From Desulfatibacillum alkenivorans DSM 16219 (GTDB lineage Bacteria; Desulfobacterota; Desulfobacteria; Desulfobacterales; Desulfatibacillaceae), in contig NZ_FQZU01000001.1 of assembly GCF_900142135.1 (NCBI RefSeq), positions 285,653 through 349,652 of the forward strand: a DNA stretch of 64,000 bases, given 5' to 3'. Shown piece after piece: positions 45,701 through 52,804 of this stretch (its first letter is position 1; each line of letters opens with the position of its first letter). The notes below the pieces were generated by a model, which was not told the origin of the DNA, did not search any database, and saw nothing but the letters and a program-made list of their open reading frames with translations. The translations under genes were made by a program, and so were the position numbers.

Positions 45701-48700
45701 ATCCGGGGTGAATCCCCTGTCCGTGACGGTTCAGGTGGACTACGGAGACATTCCAGGCGTGTTGAACGCTTCGGAAACCCTCAGCGGCACGGTGCTTTGC
45801 TCGTGGACGCCTGACAGCCCGCTGGACGCCAATCACAACGTTAATTTCAAGATCTGGGCCTATGACTACACCGGCAACCAGTTTCATACCACCCTGTACT
45901 TCCGGACGCGAGGCCCCATCACCATCACGGTGCCCACGGACTACCCCACCATCCAGGAAGGCCTGGATGCAGCCGCCAGCGGCGACACGGTGCAGGTCCT
46001 GGCAGGTACATACACCGAAAACCTGGAGATAACCTCCGCACACAGCGGCGTCGCCTTGGTGGGCGCAGGCGCGGACCAGACCATCATCCAGGGCGAATGG
46101 GTGGACTTTGACGGCCTCTTGAGGCCGGCCGGACCCACCATTGACATTATGGATGCAGACGGCTTCAGCGTAGAGTATTTTACCCTGACCGACGGCGCCT
46201 ACGGCGTGTTCATTGACGTGGACGCGGACAATATTGTCATCAGCAAGAACATCATCAGCGCCAACTACAATGACAACGTGCTGATTTACGCTGGCAGCTC
46301 CAACATTCGCATTGAAAACAACCTGGTTCAGTTCGCTGCGCGGGGTTCCGGCATCGCCATAGAGGATTACAATACCAGCGACGGGCTTACACCTGCTCCG
46401 AAAATTGTAAACAACACGGTGGTTTCAAACACGTTGCACGGCATTTCCGCCGATGATGCGGCGCCGACGTTCTTCTACAATATTTCCGCTGAGAACGGAA
46501 GTTACGGATTCTATTATGGAAGCTCCGTCGTCACCCGGGCCTACAACTGCGCCTGGGATAACGGAACGAACTTCCCCACAATCCTTGGAACCGGAGAGAT
46601 TGAAGAAGATCCCTTGTTTACGGATTCCGCAAACGGCGATTATACACTCTTGCCCGACTCCCCGGCCATCGACGCCATTCCCCGGAATGTTGCGGAAGGC
46701 GGGACGGTGACCGCGCCGGACATGGATCTTTTGGAAAGGCCCCGTCCTCTGGGACCCAACAGCGATTACGACATGGGCTGCTATGAGGAATACGGCCTGA
46801 CCATTACATCCACGCCGCCGGATTCGGTTTTGGAAGGCGGCCAGTACACCTATCAGCCTGCCGTCTACGGAGACGTGGTGAGCTGGGCCTTTGGACCTGA
46901 CGATCAACGCCCGAACGGAATGACCATCGACCCGTTGGATGGCGAGATCGCCTACACGGCTGGCGATGACGACGCCGGAACCTACACCGTGCAGATAGCA
47001 GCCACGGACGTTCACGGCAGGACCACCTACCAGACCTTCACCCTGACGGTAACGGCGGTGAGCAACGGGCCGGGGGCTCCTGTCGCCGTCCTGGACCCGC
47101 CGTATTACGCTATGATCAACCGGACCTTTGACCTGGAATTCACCGCCAGCAATCCCGAATCGGCGACTTTGGAATATTCCATGGTTTCAGGACCCGCCGG
47201 CATGGACTTCCCGGACGTATATACACCCGAACTGGAGTGGACACCAACGCAGGGCCAGACCGGGGTGTATCCCTTCCAGGTTCAGGTCAGCGATGGAACG
47301 ACCACGGTGCAGGGCGACAACCTGACCGTAACGGTCCTGGATCCGCTGAAAGCGTCGCCTGCCAAGGCTTCGCCCTTGATCCTGGTGACCGGCGCCGTAA
47401 CCACTACGGTGGCCGTCAATTGCCGGATTGAAGGCGGCTTGGCGCCCTATAGCGTGGACGTTGGAAACCCGGATTACGGAACCATAATCAATCTGGACGC
47501 TCAGGCCGGAACCTTTACCTTCATGCCTTTGGACAAGGGAAAAACGTCCTTGTGGGTGTACGATTCCGCCGGATTCTCCCTTACCGCCGGACCGTATGAT
47601 GTGCAGAAGATGCAGGTGGAACTGGCCGCCGATCCTCAGTACGCTCCGGCCGGACAAGGCGTGGATATGGGCGTCAACGACCCGCAAAGCGACATTTACG
47701 GCATGGGTTTCTCCGTGCCTGGCTCCTCCACCAGCGCTCCCGTAACCTTTACCATCGGAACGATCAACTCCGGCGCTCCGTACCTGGCCGAGGGATCTTC
47801 CTCCGTGGTTCAGATCGGGCCTGATGGAACCACCTTCGCCATTCCGGCTACCTTGCAGTTTCCCTACACCGGAGACGGAGACATTAACAGCCAACTGGTG
47901 TTTACCTTTAATCCGGAAACCGGCCGTTGGGAGTATGTGCCCGACGAAGGCAACGACGGCAGCTTCATCACGGTGAACCTGCAGCATTTGTCCCTGTACA
48001 CCTTGGCCGAGCCCAGCGAGAACGAGCTTGACCTGGAAGGCGGCACGACTGTAGACGCCTACCGCATGGTCAGCTTCCCGCTGTATCCTGCCGCCGAATC
48101 CTCCATTGTGGATTTGCTCGGGGACGACGCCAACCTCGGCGCCTATGACGATACCCTGTGGCGCATTTTCGCCTTTGATCCCCTGGATCAGGCCAGCGGA
48201 GACGCCAATGAGTACTACATAGAGGGCAATGAGGCTGACTTTGACCGCCAGTTCCCCATGGAGCCCGGCCAGGCTTACTGGCTGATTTCCCGCAACGGCG
48301 GAACCGTGACCGTGCCCGGCCTTAAGATGGAAACGTCGCAGGATTACTACACGACGCTCCAGGCTGGCTGGAACATGATCGGCAACCCCTACGACCACTA
48401 CGTCAACTGGAGCGTCACCCTGGCCTCCACCGACGGCGAGGACTATTACTACCCCACCAGCACGAACTCGCCGCTTTACGGCAAGGATCTGTTCACCTAC
48501 GATCCCGACAACGCCGCCGCCGGCGATGACGGCTATGTGGTCGTTACGCAAATGGATCCCAACGGCGGTTACTGGATCCATAACCCGGCGGGCATGCCTA
48601 TTAGCTTCCGGATTCCGCATTACGCGCTGGACAACGTAAAGAGCGCCGCCGTAAGCAAGACGGAATCCAGCTTCCTGGCCAGCGTTAAGCGCAAAATCAG

Positions 48701-48941
48701 CCGCGCCATCCAGGGCCAGGCCTGGGCCGGCGACGAGGACGAACGTCCGCCCAAGGCGCCTGGAACCAGCGGGGCTAACGCAGGCTCCAGCAGCGATTCC
48801 ATCGGCGTTGCCGAAGGCGACGGCGGCGGAGGCGGCTGCTTTGTGGACGCAGCGTCCAACAGCGGCGCGGCCTTGCCTCTGTGGCTGCTCATGGCAACGG
48901 GCCTGCTCGCGGCAGCCCTGCTGCGCAGGCGCAACGCCTAA
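36720..48941 (+). CDS. Giant multidomain surface protein (LamG, carboxypeptidase-regulatory-like, Ig-like, three beta-helices, sorting-type C-terminus)
   Basis: This protein of about 4073 residues begins with a Sec signal peptide (residues 1-26, ending AMA). Domain order by position: propeller-like VVWAEDLRN repeats (about 30-430); a LamG/concanavalin-like domain (437-640, WAMNEGAGATANDSTPNGYDG start); several carboxypeptidase-regulatory-like beta-sandwiches (645-1000 and near 1141); Ig-like Big_5 domains (near 1551, 1671-1910 and 2151); three right-handed beta-helix regions (about 2264-2547, 2657-2957 and 3067-3357), two of which open with VPTDF/VPTDY-type repeats; Ig/cadherin-like domains (3360-3540); a ZU5-like region (3657-3763). 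The tail has GGGGGC with Cys4040, one TM helix (about 4050-4068) and RRR, like protein-sorting signals. ATG 36720 is preceded by AAGGGG. It is probably an adhesin or matrix protein. Confidence 0.85.
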   Translation: MKAISSILSAFLTLACVAMLALPAMATTVASEIYPAAAYDSRAGVNQHLLVYLVDGEVSSPYTRSGSHIAGQFVDSLSGAAIGDPFPITEASAAFETFPDGAMPDVAFVQTLTGGVYCVVWAEDLRNTDAQVYAQLVDADTGALIGSNRMVSSSDNLETKVFAAVAANNQGSDASRFMVAWSELNPVSGGYDITGALMTADGSVDTPVAVSDAAGDQSWPDVAYDSINERYLVVFKSYQSSRYRIHGQYMEDGGGSALAPMGTSTSANFAISDSTGDCEAPAVAYDGYTQKFAVVWEDARNNSETMYDIYGQVVVSTTRQMANDLAICQNPYWQDLPSLDSGDLGGVGIVWHDYRFNPTGGSKNPTGSIFGRALSLADYSLSPEREVAIALPEGDAGHPVISSAGLDGSLIAYPAGSSPSSIEWVNMGTSQLTETPDDFLIARWAMNEGAGATANDSTPNGYDGNINKAQWAVDKDGAQGRALYFDGASYVSVPNSSSFNNAISSAVTLAGWIKLDTDQNSYQPMIAKTVSGNQAFWLGTYYGSPKFRISTGGSTWDGEIYADSIYLTPQKWYHLAGTYDGETMNLYLNGSLVGSYSLSGTVYASSASLTLGAADGMFLEGALDDVRVYGKALNYIDIAETAGLDALIRGFVFQNNPQTQSEDPLSGVAIEAVSNKDGAFYTAVSDANGYYNLFVPTGCYELTMNPVGASPYIPFQAADYAEPAGAHEGGSIYDYDLTPGGPVNGGVFTITGGIQDYYSNPAGGVVFYRNDDLNIYYEVQTQDGVYTLTNLPGGEGVIGVRPWDDELGAQAMTVDISADSVVTFTLTGGVPVFGTVSDEDGYPLEGVAVTYYAPYQPLTLTEYTDENGEFNILGAPDSGPGYVIASPDPDTRYCGSGRQYVSYDNLHGGMAAGLIRLQKGVMVSGNVYDAATGDLTSGVNVEAGGLSMHSQGRTCGGAYSLVIPEGTHAIYSGGFFYDNAELAWWPYTEHPESLIAGNPVTVTVSAADVMSRTMVVSAPDMYVTLIDDGGALEVTVVDENSSWAGSGGEFVCAAYVPGTLSGTFDPNVTVQNPVSTMVLTPTMGAPTYMAPFPLGQSYDLYLAWVQSDGYGGTTTTILDRAFNVPITPTSAITFTLPAACNSVAYGEVTAGYTTYSGALVYLTDVNGDIAGWGTSGMSGFMFYNVPVGADYTVTAYAPEDGATDSNTGYEATEGGADNFGYLELTKTATPALALIETHRVNADGDVFDGSRTSGGDYHYQVRNSVWFEPPYGVLLNVDDISASLEPGRSTENVMASEDVMNDGMWATYNYIPENNDNVCGPQCTEICSNPVYNWGGEHSSIYFNSDMSDGLEYSMVDSAQSTWAGGIVVTRTADVTSGAGNFVQVVTVSAKVTDGTPGDVYTGTLQLRVYNTDHILGNADVRDWTPGVDENGYDVDDGFNSAWGFAYYNIENPIIGHEYSYSKYVDVSVNGNVANDVFYMPRTRVRLTEYLGAPNYSVDQYGIYLSESGTLGDMHLMSNATPMEFLPGYLRKLHRREVQHEMKIGEIGATRPELTASYPQNGDMGIASTAVISMTIDKPGMWGGYFLNVVDQWGNLIADTDLGPYPYNVSFVDSVSQNDTMNFAPDGGFAPGTAYGVTAMLRDSTYYRMPTITDKDLINFWFATAPEPGDVTPPEVVSTRPYDGETGVPTMITDKMDSYQIVVSFSEAVKYMSTELTTMYVLDGPGGSSLGTIPITSKWMGHRFAIFPNGELADNTWYRIELFKGNATTGIQDLSSNLIDANYVFEFSTGDYDAQGPVLSMPLDGATDVAVKNPSIVLYADKELDPSTLILGTTLHLYAGDEDISSLFEVQYLKARQGVQFFLNAENQFTVLPNDTVITLIVDTELPDAVTDAAGNAPVGGTASQSFSFRTVPTFGNSMPSFYNILTRVGPQYPQVYNTVNGYYVNASANIADDGYDNLTYGANRKLESSVDPMYGRVITMTIGDFSAAMEGYTESYWNYQTWAYDMPPGANLIPGDYDLEITAYDTACHSATLTQPVRVYQFLPGLESPADGSLVVAPVTVEWSPINGEAAGYYIQFSHNSFASWFASYFIPEDGRTGNYTFTIPEDADLGGVGATVQWRVIAVASLDQPFSPLGGSIAPMQEFTLGEDSDPPWLSDSSPYGGETGVEPTAGIYLTIMDDVSGVDVSTLDVQLNSISLTGLTVDDSNPNEVYVSYTPETPWYAEDYHTLKVYCQDYQGQNIDPYPTVITFTVRANRGEADPIMVPTDFATVQDALDSATYGDHILVENGSYSESLSLTGRHTGITLTGSGYQKTTLQGPGTAPVINVENSSEIIIRDMTITNGTYGIKVNNADIVDIINCRIAGNTTDGVNITGSSYYDLTNNLIYGNLNWGVYLHSTVGMKAGSPLEAELLNNTIADNYQGGIYAYSSSVYAYYNIVADNTGNGVYDDVADFYWDYNLVYGNGVNYTDVTPGANDVNEDPLFVDTGNLAVLDNDYHLQNGSPAMDMIPNAAPGSEPPPAAPGEDLDENIRPQFNPGGDYDAGCYEMTDDSAPFIEWAVPGNGDTGASPAGPWHLELKDYGSGIDETTLYVGVNSGYLVADVVTSSTVTGSLLVDIYPQSSAGLEESVCIDVTVSDKAGNSMNQASYCFTTRGNTGLYVNPGDSISEILQTAVSGDVVYVNPGEYVDNLVAPYIQSGVVLTSTGGPEVTKITSAWALTQVTTGEGTTFVNAPVGPVVSIEDVDSFTISGFTLESGSDIVQVHSDADNVLISGNVISGCVGHVGGGGAIMWLSGSGIDLTSEGNCRIENNLIMHNGWGITVEDNNTENPYDPVIVNNTVVSNSVSGVYVVDGAPDIFYNIIAYNRNYGLEVDDGAVNDYNCLYSNTAGNSIGVTLGANTIQDDPLFIDPAHNDYQVEGYSPCVDAFDESEASASPEAPNVDILGVSRPQGQGYDLGCYEKTDGNPPYLLWAVPDDGDMDANPSGPWRFELDDNESGVNPLSVTVQVDYGDIPGVLNASETLSGTVLCSWTPDSPLDANHNVNFKIWAYDYTGNQFHTTLYFRTRGPITITVPTDYPTIQEGLDAAASGDTVQVLAGTYTENLEITSAHSGVALVGAGADQTIIQGEWVDFDGLLRPAGPTIDIMDADGFSVEYFTLTDGAYGVFIDVDADNIVISKNIISANYNDNVLIYAGSSNIRIENNLVQFAARGSGIAIEDYNTSDGLTPAPKIVNNTVVSNTLHGISADDAAPTFFYNISAENGSYGFYYGSSVVTRAYNCAWDNGTNFPTILGTGEIEEDPLFTDSANGDYTLLPDSPAIDAIPRNVAEGGTVTAPDMDLLERPRPLGPNSDYDMGCYEEYGLTITSTPPDSVLEGGQYTYQPAVYGDVVSWAFGPDDQRPNGMTIDPLDGEIAYTAGDDDAGTYTVQIAATDVHGRTTYQTFTLTVTAVSNGPGAPVAVLDPPYYAMINRTFDLEFTASNPESATLEYSMVSGPAGMDFPDVYTPELEWTPTQGQTGVYPFQVQVSDGTTTVQGDNLTVTVLDPLKASPAKASPLILVTGAVTTTVAVNCRIEGGLAPYSVDVGNPDYGTIINLDAQAGTFTFMPLDKGKTSLWVYDSAGFSLTAGPYDVQKMQVELAADPQYAPAGQGVDMGVNDPQSDIYGMGFSVPGSSTSAPVTFTIGTINSGAPYLAEGSSSVVQIGPDGTTFAIPATLQFPYTGDGDINSQLVFTFNPETGRWEYVPDEGNDGSFITVNLQHLSLYTLAEPSENELDLEGGTTVDAYRMVSFPLYPAAESSIVDLLGDDANLGAYDDTLWRIFAFDPLDQASGDANEYYIEGNEADFDRQFPMEPGQAYWLISRNGGTVTVPGLKMETSQDYYTTLQAGWNMIGNPYDHYVNWSVTLASTDGEDYYYPTSTNSPLYGKDLFTYDPDNAAAGDDGYVVVTQMDPNGGYWIHNPAGMPISFRIPHYALDNVKSAAVSKTESSFLASVKRKISRAIQGQAWAGDEDERPPKAPGTSGANAGSSSDSIGVAEGDGGGGGCFVDAASNSGAALPLWLLMATGLLAAALLRRRNA

Positions 48942-48962
48942 AAGCCGTCACCCTTAACAATA

Positions 48963-48997
48963 AAAGGGAAGCTCCTCCAAAGGGGCTTCCCTTTTTT
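48963..48997 (+). terminator. Rho-independent terminator after giant gene
   Basis: AAAAGGGAAGC (48963-48973) and GCTTCCCTTTT (48985-48995) form an 11-bp stem followed by Ts, 22 bases past the stop codon. It could also serve the opposite-strand gene. Confidence 0.85.
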
Positions 48998-49043
48998 AAT
49001 TGGCTGAATTAATGGAGTTTTGAATCTTTGGGATGTGTAGAGT

Positions 49044-49068
49044 GGGTAGAGCTTGCGAAACCCAACAA
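49044..49068. repeat. Half copy of the GGGTAGAGC/AAACCCAACAA repeat
   Basis: GGGTAGAGCTTGCGAAACCCAACAA matches text at the inner and outer arms of the nested element at 18368-18584. Confidence 0.6.
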
Positions 49069-49069
49069 A

Positions 49070-50536
49070 TCATTTTGTGATTCTTTTCGTTAGGATCAAC
49101 CTCAACATCCTGAATGCCGTCCGGGCGGAGTTTTTGTAGTTGCCGGAGAGCTTGGACCCTCCACCCAGCCGGGGGTGGTACGATATGGGAACTTCCGCGA
49201 TGCGCAGGCCGTGATCCATCAACTCCAAAGCGACTTCCGGCGCAAATTCCGGGCCCTGGCCTATGAGGCTGCTTTGAATGTCCAAAAACGCGTCTTGCCG
49301 CATTACCCGCAGGGAGCACCCCACGTCCGTGAATTTCGCCGGATGCCAAGGCCAAAGCAGGGACAGGAACAGCCCCACGGTGCGATTGGCCATGCGCACA
49401 AGATACGGCATAAAAGCGCCCGGCTGCACCAGGCGTTCGCTGGTGCGGGAGCCGAACACCGCGTCGTGGGAAGCCAGATAAGGCAGCAGTTTTTCCAGGT
49501 CCGATGACTTAAAGGAGCCGTCCGCCTCGGCAACGGCGACCGCCTGGGCCGTACACAATTCCAAGCCCTGTTTGATGGCGTCCCCATAGCCTCCCATGGA
49601 GCGGGTGACGACGCAAGCTCCGGCCTTCCGGGCTTTTTCGGCGGTCAAGTCTTCCGACATATTATCCATGACGATGACCTGTTTGCAGACCCTTTTAAAA
49701 TCCAGGACAACCTGTTCGATGCATTCCTCTTCGTTCAATGCCGGAATGACGACGTCCACATCAGGCAGGCCTTTGCCTTTTCGCCAAAATAAGTCCCTGG
49801 CTATCCAAAGATCTTCCGTCGTGTTGACGTTGACGTAATCTCCGGTAAAACGGCAGCCCAGGATCGGGCCGGGCAGGGCGTTGATCAATTCATAAGGCGA
49901 GGCCTTGGCTCCACGGCCGCAATAGTCCCGGCATAAATGGGCGAGTTCGCCTTTGGCGGCGGCCAACCCCAGGCCGAAAAAACGGCCCTGGCCGCTGTCG
50001 TCCTTTTCCCGGATGGAGCTGACCCGGCGGGTGGATTCGTCGTACACCAGCGAAAAATTGCGCTGGCAGTCTTCCTGATTTCGGCAGGGCTTGAAAGCGC
50101 ACAGGGCGGAAAAATCGTTATGTTCGGCAAGAGCTTGGGCGAAGGTTTTATGGTCCGCGCCTTCGTAGAATTCGTCCCCCAGGGCGGCGATAAAGACCTC
50201 ATCCGGTTGGACGTATTCTGCTATGGCGGCGAAGCCTCCAAGCAGCCCGGCCTGCATCTCTTTGGGAGCCGCTTCCGAAACAATCATCTTTGCCCGGATG
50301 GAGGAAAAAGACCGGACGGCCTGCTTTACGATCTCCGGCGCGCCTCCTGCAACCAGATGCACGATTTCAGGACGAAGCGCCTGGTCGATCAGCCGGATGT
50401 TGCGTTCCAACAGGCTGACGCCTCCCACCGTACTGAGGGTCTTGGGCGGCGCCGACGGTTTTTTCCCAAACCGGCTGCCCTTGCCCGAGGCCATGACAAA
50501 AGCCTTGCGAACCATGGGTGTCGTCATGCTATCCAT
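49070..50536 (-). CDS. Nucleotidyltransferase / family 2 glycosyltransferase fusion
   Basis: This 488-residue protein joins two enzymes. Residues 1-235 are a MobA/GlmU-like sugar-nucleotidyltransferase (FVMASGKGSRFGKK, with the LSTVGGVSLLERNI follow-on). Residues about 250-488 are a GT-A glycosyltransferase of the polyprenyl-phosphate-sugar type (DVVIPALNEEECIEQVV, VIVMDNMSEDLT, AVAEADGSF). One polypeptide could therefore make an activated sugar and pass it to a lipid carrier. ATG 50536 is the likely start. It lies convergent to the giant-protein gene, and a half repeat sits at its 3' end. The sugar is unknown. Confidence 0.85.
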   Translation of the reverse strand: MDSMTTPMVRKAFVMASGKGSRFGKKPSAPPKTLSTVGGVSLLERNIRLIDQALRPEIVHLVAGGAPEIVKQAVRSFSSIRAKMIVSEAAPKEMQAGLLGGFAAIAEYVQPDEVFIAALGDEFYEGADHKTFAQALAEHNDFSALCAFKPCRNQEDCQRNFSLVYDESTRRVSSIREKDDSGQGRFFGLGLAAAKGELAHLCRDYCGRGAKASPYELINALPGPILGCRFTGDYVNVNTTEDLWIARDLFWRKGKGLPDVDVVIPALNEEECIEQVVLDFKRVCKQVIVMDNMSEDLTAEKARKAGACVVTRSMGGYGDAIKQGLELCTAQAVAVAEADGSFKSSDLEKLLPYLASHDAVFGSRTSERLVQPGAFMPYLVRMANRTVGLFLSLLWPWHPAKFTDVGCSLRVMRQDAFLDIQSSLIGQGPEFAPEVALELMDHGLRIAEVPISYHPRLGGGSKLSGNYKNSARTAFRMLRLILTKRITK

Positions 50537-50671
50537 TCCGAAAAATCATGTTGGTTGTAGGCGTACTCCATCCTCGCCCGGGAATATACCACTCAAACAA
50601 GGGGTTTTGCAATCGCGCTTTAGCCGCATGAGACGTTGGCCCGGCAACAGTTTGCATTCAACAAGATGCCA

Positions 50672-52804
50672 TTATTCCCTTTTCATGCGGGAGTGGGATA
50701 TGAAAGCCCGGATGTCCTGGATGGGCTGCAGGGGCAGGATGCCGTCCTTCCACCTGTCGTAAGGCTCATAGTGGACGGGCAGGGGGGCGGGACCGTTCGC
50801 AATGTATGGCCGCGACTTGCAATCAAAATAATACTTCAGGATGGCGGGGACGCTGTTTGAAAAAGGCGCCTGATAATGAATCTGGTCGTCCCATGCCGTG
50901 GCTTCAAACCGGCGTTCGCTGATTCCCGCCCGCAAGGGCCCGGGCGCCAGGCCTTTATGCACGCCGTCGGTAAAGGCGGCAAGCACGGCCGCTGCCATGC
51001 AGATTCTCGCCAGGGCGTTCTTGTCCAGGCTTTTCAAGCCTGCAGAGTCCAGGATAATGCGGATCAGGCAGATCCAAAGGGGGACGGCCAGAACCGAGGC
51101 CATGGCTGCAAAGTGGACGGTGCTGAAGGTTCCGTCAGGCTCTCCGAAAAAGCGCTGCCCGCCGGAGATCATCATAAAAAAGGTTGCGATGAACAGATAC
51201 AGGGCCAGGCCGAACAGCCTGTGCCGCCGGGCTTTGGCGGGTAGGATTCCAACAAAAACCAGCATGGCGCCTAAGGCGTTCAGGTAATGAAATATGGAAA
51301 GGGTATGCTCCCGGAACAAGGCCATGAACAGGTGCCGGCCTTCTCCAAGTTTTACCAGCGCCCCTCCGGAATCCAACATGGCGAAGGGCTGGTGGATGAA
51401 AAACATGGTCAAGGGAATGCGAAAAATAATGATAAATGCGGCGATCACGCCCGCAATCCCGGCGGCAACGGCGGCCTTGTTTTGCATGCGTGCGGGTGAA
51501 AAAATCATAACTCCGGCCAGGGCGCACAGGCCGGCCAATCCGAAAAAAGGCTCGTAGAAAAACGAAAAGGCGTGAACCCCGCCGACCAACAGGGCGAACC
51601 TGGGGCCGCCTCCTTTTTGATACAGCCGAAAAAACAAAAGCGCGCACACAAAGCAGATTATGCTGCGTTCCGCGATGGTCCACGCTCCGGGGAAGGGGTA
51701 GCAAATCCCTATGAGGCTCAGGTTGGTTATCACGATGGCGCAGGCCAGCAAGGCGGAGGAGAATTGCGTCGCCCTCAGCACCCTGTTTAAAAAGGCGTAC
51801 ACCAGATACAAAAACAAGGCCTGGGAGGCGAAGCAGAACCCGGCCATGAGCGCGAAGTAGCCGCCCATGGTCTGGTTAAGACCCACAAACCAAAGCCTTG
51901 GCAGCATGGTTTCGAAGATGAATCCTTCAAAGGGCACGTAATGCACGTAGGGCTTCATGGTGTCGTATACGGCGTCCAGGCCCGGCGCCACGTGGATCCA
52001 CCAGTGGAAATCCAGCAAAAACAACGGCGTGGACATCCCGGCTTCGAGGTTAACTTCCGTAATCAGGCTGAGGGCGAAAATCAGCAGGCACGCGCGGTTG
52101 AAGGTCTTCAGCCAGGGGCTTTGATTTTTCGCCAGCATAAAGCCCAGGGCGATCAACCCCAGGTACACGATGACGCCGGCTATGAGGACTATCTTGGAGC
52201 AGGAGGGGTAGCTGTTCACCAATTGATTGGACAGGTTCAGGAAAAACCACAATGCCATCAAAGGGCTTAAAAATGCGGTCAGAAAGCCCGGCCTACCGCG
52301 GCCCATGACCCCGTACCCCGCGCCGACCGCCAATAGTCCCGCGGCAAGGCTTAAAGGCCAGAATGACGAAACCCGCGGCGCCAGAGCCGCCGCCGCAATC
52401 TGGCACAAAAAGGTTAGAAAGCCTTCGGCCATTTCCTCCAGGCTGTCCGGCTCCCTTGTAAATATTTTCGCCCAGAGCATGGCCATAAACGGAATCGCCA
52501 GCACAAAGCCGGGAGCTTGGGCCGGGGAGAAAATGAAGTTCAGCGCACTTGCCGGAAACATGAAGCTGCAAAGCAGCAAAAAGTCCCGCGCGTCCGCGTT
52601 CCAATGATCCGAGCCGCTCCATATCCTTTTTGCCGCCCATACACTCGCTGGAACGCAAATCAGCGTCATCAGAATAGTCTTTTGCCCGGCGGACGGCTCA
52701 ACCCCGGCGGCCGTCAAACCGGCCCAATAGGCCGCGCACAATCCCAGACAGGCAAAGTTCCCAAGCCATAGGGCGAAGCGCATATGTTGTCTGGCGTCAG
52801 TCAC
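50672..52804 (-). CDS. Multi-TM membrane protein, paralogue 1 (GT-C-like?)
   Basis: This 710-residue polytopic protein has about 18 hydrophobic segments and a central conserved block, HWWIHVAPGLDAVYDTMKPY, followed by a FEGFI segment. The same block occurs in the next gene (HWWVHVAPGLDAMYENMQPF), so the two are tandem paralogues. I do not recognise a named family. The topology and the glycosyltransferase neighbours suggest a GT-C-type transferase or flippase (inference). It begins at GTG 52804, overlapping the upstream gene by 8 bp. Confidence 0.7.
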   Translation of the reverse strand: MTDARQHMRFALWLGNFACLGLCAAYWAGLTAAGVEPSAGQKTILMTLICVPASVWAAKRIWSGSDHWNADARDFLLLCSFMFPASALNFIFSPAQAPGFVLAIPFMAMLWAKIFTREPDSLEEMAEGFLTFLCQIAAAALAPRVSSFWPLSLAAGLLAVGAGYGVMGRGRPGFLTAFLSPLMALWFFLNLSNQLVNSYPSCSKIVLIAGVIVYLGLIALGFMLAKNQSPWLKTFNRACLLIFALSLITEVNLEAGMSTPLFLLDFHWWIHVAPGLDAVYDTMKPYVHYVPFEGFIFETMLPRLWFVGLNQTMGGYFALMAGFCFASQALFLYLVYAFLNRVLRATQFSSALLACAIVITNLSLIGICYPFPGAWTIAERSIICFVCALLFFRLYQKGGGPRFALLVGGVHAFSFFYEPFFGLAGLCALAGVMIFSPARMQNKAAVAAGIAGVIAAFIIIFRIPLTMFFIHQPFAMLDSGGALVKLGEGRHLFMALFREHTLSIFHYLNALGAMLVFVGILPAKARRHRLFGLALYLFIATFFMMISGGQRFFGEPDGTFSTVHFAAMASVLAVPLWICLIRIILDSAGLKSLDKNALARICMAAAVLAAFTDGVHKGLAPGPLRAGISERRFEATAWDDQIHYQAPFSNSVPAILKYYFDCKSRPYIANGPAPLPVHYEPYDRWKDGILPLQPIQDIRAFISHSRMKRE

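Noticed and set aside
44535-46043. Minus-strand open frames of 502 and 477 codons (the latter at 47187-48620) opposite the giant gene
   Set aside because: The plus-strand frame is continuous for 4073 codons with recognisable domains; the antisense frames lack ribosome sites and known motifs.
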